DNA from: Oscillospiraceae bacterium
GTDB lineage: Bacteria > Bacillota_A > Clostridia > Oscillospirales > Oscillospiraceae
Direction: 5' to 3'
Length of the DNA: 10,511 nt
NCBI GenBank assembly: GCA_017627975.1
Contig: JAGAFT010000036.1
Location: 1-10,511, forward strand
Shown piece after piece: positions 6,648-10,511 of the stretch. Both the position numbers and the translations under genes were made by a program. How positions within the stretch are numbered: the stretch's first letter is position 1; each line of letters starts with the position of its first letter. The notes under the pieces were generated by a model. It saw only the letters and a program-made list of their open reading frames with translations, ran no database searches and was not told the origin of the DNA.

Positions 6648-9141
6648 ACATTCCGATCAGATCAAAATCTTCGAAACTTACCGTGAGGGTCGCGTCTTTC
6701 TTCGGATTTGCGTACTTGACCAGCACGGCGCGTTTGGACTGGCTGTAATACCAGCCCTCTTCTGCCGCTTCGAATTTGCGGCGGTTGAGGTAGTGCTCCA
6801 GTTTCCGATCGCCCAAGGCAACCCAGAACGGGCTGCGGTCCTTGCGGATCATCTCAACCGTGACGGTTTCAACGAAATCGGTGTAGCTGCCCTCGGAGCG
6901 GAAAGTCACCTTCACGACGCTCTCTCCGCTCATGCTGATCTCCGTCCTGCGGAAACCGCCCCTGCGGTAATCATTGGAAACACCGTCGTCATCGTAGAGG
7001 GTATAGCTTCTCTCCTCACCGGGGGCGAGGATCAGATGCAGGGCCGTGGTGTGATCACGCTCCATGCTCATGAGCTGGTTGTCCGCCATGGGGATGATCG
7101 CGCCCTCACGGATAAAGAGCGGGATGGTAGTCAGGTCTACCGGCACCTCAATGGTCTGACCGCCCTCATAGCAGCGGAACTTGTCATTCCAGTCGTACCA
7201 CCTGCAGCCGGACGGGAGATAGACCTTCTTTGTCTTCGCGCCCGGCTCAATGACATTGGCCACCAGAATGTCGCGTCCATACAGGAACTCGAAGCTCTCG
7301 TCGTAGACCTTCTCGTCATTCTGGAACTCGTACACCAGCGCCCGCATAATGGGCGCGCCGGTCTGGCTCGCCTCATACTCGGCAGAGTAGAGGTAAGGCG
7401 TCATGCGGTAGCGCAGAAGGATGGCGTCGCGGATCAGGGGCGCGGAGTCCCGGAACATCCAGGGCTCGGTGACGGTGTTGTCATTGGAGGCGGAGTGGAT
7501 GGAGAAGCGGGGCTGGAAGATGCCGTTCTGTACCCAGCGGACAAAGAGCTCCTCACTCGGCGCAGGGCCGGCAAACCCGCCGATGTCCGCGCCTTCGTTG
7601 GGCTGGCCCGAAAGACCCATGCCCGTAATAATGGGGATGTTGTATTGAAGGCTCTTCCAGCTGGTGTAGTTGTCGCCGCACCAGGTCTGGGCGTATTTCT
7701 GAATGCCGGAGCTCCCGCTGCGGCAGACCACATAAGGCCGCGCATCCGGGTTGTGCTCCTCGACGGCTTCATTGCCGAGACGGCACATAATGGTGCACAT
7801 CAGGGGCTTTAACTGTCCTATGGTGCCGCCCTTGCCGTCAAAATCCACCCTGGCGTCCTTGTCCAGCAGGCTGTCGTACTCGCAGTTGTCATCCCAGATG
7901 GAGTCGGTTCCCACGTCGATAACGTTTTCGATGAGGTAATCCTTCCAGGCTCTGCGCGCTTCGGGTTTGGTGTAGTCCCAGAAGGCGCCGTCGCCGCCCC
8001 ACCAGGAGCCCACGGCATAGGCATCGGGATCCTCGCTGTCTTTGACAAACACGTCCCGTTTGTTGAATTCATCAAACAGCGGGTGGCACAGCAGGATGCC
8101 GGGCTTGACATTCGGCACGTTCTGAGCGCCCTTCTCGTTCATGGCGGCAAAATATGCCCGTGGATTTTTAAAGCGCTCGGTATTCCAGGTGAAGACACAG
8201 CGCTTCCCGTTTACGCTGGTATAGCCGGAAGAGAGGTGGAATCCGTCGATGGGGAAGCCCTCGTCCTTGATGGTGTCGATGAAGTCGAGCACCGCGTCGT
8301 CGCTGTCCTTTTCAAGCTCCGGATAGTACATGCTGGACCCCTGATAGCCCAGCGCCCGCTTGGGAAGCAGGGCGGGACGGCCCGTCAGCAGCGTGTAATT
8401 GTCAACGATCCGGCTCAGGGTATTGCCGCCCAGCAGGAACAGGTCGATATCTCCCCCATCGGCCTGCCAGTAGGTGTAGCGCGGCCAATAGTTGGACTTT
8501 TCCTTGCCCATGTTGAACACAGACTCGTAGAAGTTGTGATAAAACAGACCCACCGCTTTTTTCGTTGTACGGCTGAGCCGGATGTAGAAGGGGATGTGCT
8601 TGTAGAGCGTGTCCATGAGCTCTGCGTCATAGCCCATGGCGTCTGTGGCGCGCTCGCGCAGAAAAGCCTTGTTCTTGTTGAGGGCTCCGGCCTTTTCGCC
8701 GAAGCCGTAGAAGCAGTCCTCCTCTTCCATGCGGCTGTAGGCGGTAACGCGATGATTGGTGTCGAGCGTAAAGGGACTTCCGGAAAGGGTGGAGTAAAGC
8801 TCCGTGCCCTCTGCATCGTACAGGCGGATACAGATGGGATCCCGATCCAGCTCCAGACGCAGCGCGGCACTTTCAAAGACGATCGTTTTCTCCCCTTCGG
8901 TGATTTTCGGCTCCACGGGGTTTACCCGTGTACGCTGGCCTTCAAAGAGGGGATCGAGACGGTCTTCCCATGCAGTCGTCATGAGGATATAGGATTCTTC
9001 CGCGAGTTCTTTATCGAAGGAGGCGCGCACACGCACGATTTCATCCGTGACAAACACAATCTTGAGATCGGCGCAATTGGTATGGACGAGTGTCGCGCCG
9101 GTGAGTCGATCCAGACCGGTGATTTTTCTGCAAATATCCAT
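6646..9141 (-). CDS. Glycoside hydrolase family 31 protein, first tandem copy
   Basis: This 831-residue GH31 family protein is paralogous to its downstream neighbour over the full length, from the shared T-T-A-W-E-D-R-L-D-P-L-F-E-G (55-68) to the final F-D-L-I-G-M. An N-terminal beta-sandwich is followed by the catalytic barrel and C-terminal beta domains (E-G-G-Q-T-I-E-V-P-V-D-L at 659-670; D-D-D-G-V-S-N-D-Y at 717-725). The predicted nucleophile is D418 in W-D-D-N-C-E (416-421); the acid/base is D490 in W-C-G-D-N; D519-I-G-G-F and R545-F-S-I-H549 complete the active site. The segment F-H-L-S-S-G-Y (301-307) replaces the Asp-containing motif common in alpha-glucosidases. There is no signal peptide or membrane segment, so a cytosolic location is likely. 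AAGGAG lies seven bases before the ATG. It is probably active, since the key residues are intact; the substrate cannot be read from sequence. Confidence 0.93.
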   Translation of the reverse strand: MDICRKITGLDRLTGATLVHTNCADLKIVFVTDEIVRVRASFDKELAEESYILMTTAWEDRLDPLFEGQRTRVNPVEPKITEGEKTIVFESAALRLELDRDPICIRLYDAEGTELYSTLSGSPFTLDTNHRVTAYSRMEEEDCFYGFGEKAGALNKNKAFLRERATDAMGYDAELMDTLYKHIPFYIRLSRTTKKAVGLFYHNFYESVFNMGKEKSNYWPRYTYWQADGGDIDLFLLGGNTLSRIVDNYTLLTGRPALLPKRALGYQGSSMYYPELEKDSDDAVLDFIDTIKDEGFPIDGFHLSSGYTSVNGKRCVFTWNTERFKNPRAYFAAMNEKGAQNVPNVKPGILLCHPLFDEFNKRDVFVKDSEDPDAYAVGSWWGGDGAFWDYTKPEARRAWKDYLIENVIDVGTDSIWDDNCEYDSLLDKDARVDFDGKGGTIGQLKPLMCTIMCRLGNEAVEEHNPDARPYVVCRSGSSGIQKYAQTWCGDNYTSWKSLQYNIPIITGMGLSGQPNEGADIGGFAGPAPSEELFVRWVQNGIFQPRFSIHSASNDNTVTEPWMFRDSAPLIRDAILLRYRMTPYLYSAEYEASQTGAPIMRALVYEFQNDEKVYDESFEFLYGRDILVANVIEPGAKTKKVYLPSGCRWYDWNDKFRCYEGGQTIEVPVDLTTIPLFIREGAIIPMADNQLMSMERDHTTALHLILAPGEERSYTLYDDDGVSNDYRRGGFRRTEISMSGESVVKVTFRSEGSYTDFVETVTVEMIRKDRSPFWVALGDRKLEHYLNRRKFEAAEEGWYYSQSKRAVLVKYANPKKDATLTVSFEDFDLIGM

Positions 9142-9148
9142 ATGAATG

Positions 9149-9154
9149 CTCCTT
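9149..9154 (-). promoter_or_regulatory. Ribosome binding site of the first GH31 gene
   Basis: AAGGAG on the minus strand, seven bases before the ATG at 9141-9139. It supports this start over any downstream Met. Confidence 0.82.
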
Positions 9155-9169
9155 GTTATATGAGTGATG

Positions 9170-9209
9170 CTTCAGGTGGCATGCCCTCAAGGGAAGGCAT
9201 TGCCTGAAG
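9170..9209 (-). other. Stem-loop in the gap between the TRAP permease and the first GH31 gene
   Basis: Within the 156-base gap (9142-9297), the outer arms 9170-9176 and 9203-9209 (seven base pairs) and the inner arms 9181-9185 and 9196-9200 (five base pairs) form an interrupted hairpin with a ten-base loop. No U tract follows on the minus strand, so it is not a classical terminator. In such a position it could act as an mRNA processing or stability element that sets different levels for transporter and enzymes, or be part of an internal regulatory region. I saw no convincing promoter or coding sequence in this gap. Confidence 0.5.
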
Positions 9210-9297
9210 GTGAACGAAGACAGCGGCCTGCCGCGCTGCCGCCGCGAAGCGTGGGCAGGGGCAGACCGCCGTCAAAGGAGTGCGAGGCTTGGATGGC

Positions 9298-10511
9298 TCA
9301 GCCGTTCCAGCCCATGGAAGGAATGAGCTTCGTCCAGTAGGGCAGGCTGAGGGAAATCTGCGGGATATAGGTAACGAGAAGCAGTGCCACGACCATCGCG
9401 GCAAAGATGGGGACGATATACTTCGTGACGCCCTCGATCTTGACCTTGGCTACGCCGCAGCCGACAAACAGGCAGGAGCCGACCGGCGGGGTAACGGAAC
9501 CGATGCCGAGGTTGGTGATGAGCATAAGGCCGAAGTGTACATCGCTCATGCCGATGCTGCGGGCGATGGGCAGGAAGATGGGCACAAAGATCAGCACCGC
9601 CGGCGTCAGATCCAGGAACATGCCCATCACGAGAAGGAACACGTTCATAATGAGAAGAATGACATAGCGGTTGTCGGACACACTCATGATCATGTCGGAG
9701 ATCGCGCCGGGGATCTTGGTGCGGGCCATGACATAGGCCATGATGGAGGAAGCGGCGATCAGGAACAGGATGGTGGCGGAGGACTTCATCGTATCGGCCA
9801 GCAGGTTATAGAAGGTCTTGAAATCCATCTCACGGTAGATGATGGCGAGAACACCGCAGTACAGGCACATGACAACGCCGGCTTCCGTAGCGGTGAAAAT
9901 ACCGGCCAGAATACCGCCCATAACGATAATAACCGCAAGCAGGGACGGGATCGCCTCGACCCAGATCTTCCAGGCGGGATCGGTATCCTTCACCTCGGAC
10001 TTCTTGTAGCCCTTGCGTACGGCAAGGATGATGGCGACAATCGCCACGCAGATGCCGAGGATCGCGCCCACAAAATAGCCGCCCATAAACAGCGCCGCAA
10101 CCGACACACCGCCGGCCGTGATGGAGTAAAGGATCAGCGGACCGGAGGGAGGAATCAGGATTCCGGTGGGAGCAGAGCAGATGTTGACCGCCGCAGAGTA
10201 GTTGGGATCATAGCCCTCATCCGCTTCCAGCGGGGAGAGGATGGAGCCCATGGCGGAGGTAGCCGCAACGGAAGAACCGGACACCGCGCCGAAGAACATG
10301 TTGGCAAGGACGTTGGTCGCCGCGAGATAGCCGGGGATTCCGCCCACCAGGAGCCTTGCCAGGCGCACCAGACGCTTGGCGATGCCGCCCTTGTTCATGA
10401 TATTGCCGCCCAAAGAGAAGAAGGGCAGCGCCAGCAGCGAAAAACTGTCAAGGCCGGAGAAGCACTTCTGGGCAGCCGTGAATGCGAAGCCCTGGAAGTC
10501 TGAGCGGCCGG
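9298..10511 (-). CDS. dctM: TRAP transporter large permease subunit (DctM type), N-terminus outside window
   Basis: The reading frame is open from the right edge to a TGA at 9300-9298 and gives 403 residues. The internal TTG at 10413 is not the start, because typical DctM sequence continues upstream of it (A-Q-K-C-F-S-G-L-D-S-F, then L-A-L-P-F-F). DctM is the large membrane subunit of tripartite ATP-independent periplasmic transporters, which import carboxylated substrates with Na+ or H+ using a DctP binding protein and the small subunit DctQ. Evidence includes many hydrophobic segments, the N-I-M-N-K-G-G motif, E-G-Y-D-P-N-Y, and the paired half-repeat signatures G-I-L-I-P-P-S-G-P (about fragment residues 116-124) and S-V-T-P-P-V-G (about 338-344). 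About 30-40 N-terminal residues are missing by comparison with the family. DctQ and DctP probably lie upstream. Linkage to uxuA/uxuB/kdgK suggests a hexuronate or uronide substrate. Confidence 0.94.
   Translation of the reverse strand, partial: GRSDFQGFAFTAAQKCFSGLDSFSLLALPFFSLGGNIMNKGGIAKRLVRLARLLVGGIPGYLAATNVLANMFFGAVSGSSVAATSAMGSILSPLEADEGYDPNYSAAVNICSAPTGILIPPSGPLILYSITAGGVSVAALFMGGYFVGAILGICVAIVAIILAVRKGYKKSEVKDTDPAWKIWVEAIPSLLAVIIVMGGILAGIFTATEAGVVMCLYCGVLAIIYREMDFKTFYNLLADTMKSSATILFLIAASSIMAYVMARTKIPGAISDMIMSVSDNRYVILLIMNVFLLVMGMFLDLTPAVLIFVPIFLPIARSIGMSDVHFGLMLITNLGIGSVTPPVGSCLFVGCGVAKVKIEGVTKYIVPIFAAMVVALLLVTYIPQISLSLPYWTKLIPSMGWNG

Noticed and set aside
9255..9280. Possible internal promoter starting from a TTGACG on the minus strand in the gap before the first GH31 gene
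   Set aside because: No acceptable -10 box is found at 16-18 bases; the following sequence is very GC-rich.
9156..9404. 82-residue minus-strand frame overlapping the TRAP stop
   Set aside because: It lies out of frame within the permease gene, has no ribosome site and no recognisable features.
9298..10413. TTG at 10413 as the start of the TRAP permease
   Set aside because: The frame stays open to the window edge and the upstream residues match the DctM family, so the protein is cut by the window and not started there.

Overview
The window carries one long, GC-rich, minus-strand operon for hexuronate catabolism. At the low-coordinate edge it also holds the tail of an unrelated, more AT-rich gene on the plus strand. 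The organism looks like a Gram-positive anaerobe of the class Clostridia. The reasons are strong AGGAGG-type ribosome sites before nearly every gene, a TRAP plus uxu gene set, and a Clostridia-type variant of the mannonate/fructuronate oxidoreductase. The assignment is inferred from protein character only; no RNA or phylogenetic marker gene is present.

Layout, in direction of transcription (high to low coordinates): TRAP transporter large permease, cut by the window edge (10511-9298); a 156-base gap with a stem-loop; two tandem paralogous glycoside hydrolase family 31 (GH31) proteins (9141-6646 and 6634-4124); mannonate dehydratase uxuA (4105-3017); a fructuronate reductase-like mannitol dehydrogenase family protein, uxuB (3020-1464); and 2-keto-3-deoxygluconate kinase kdgK (1434-337). 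A strong hairpin with A and U tracts on both sides (137-184) separates this operon from the convergent plus-strand gene fragment (3-116), which encodes the C-terminus of a probable GyrI-like effector-binding domain.

Working model: the TRAP system imports a carboxylated sugar. UxuB reduces fructuronate to mannonate, UxuA dehydrates mannonate to 2-keto-3-deoxygluconate (KDG), and KdgK phosphorylates KDG to KDPG for aldolase cleavage. Uronate isomerase (uxaC) and KDPG aldolase (kdgA) are not in the window. The two GH31 enzymes lack signal peptides and are tightly coupled to uxuA, so they probably act in the cytosol on an imported glycoside. Their active-site motifs differ from textbook GH31 enzymes: the nucleophile motif is W-[DN]-D-N-C-E, the usual Asp-rich substrate-binding motif is replaced by an L-[SA]-S-G-Y segment, and both share N-x-K-P-G. 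The second paralogue has Asn where the first has the conserved His after strand 8. The most interesting reading is a pair of diverged GH31 enzymes acting on an alpha-linked uronic acid-containing saccharide. That is a hypothesis, not a demonstrated function.
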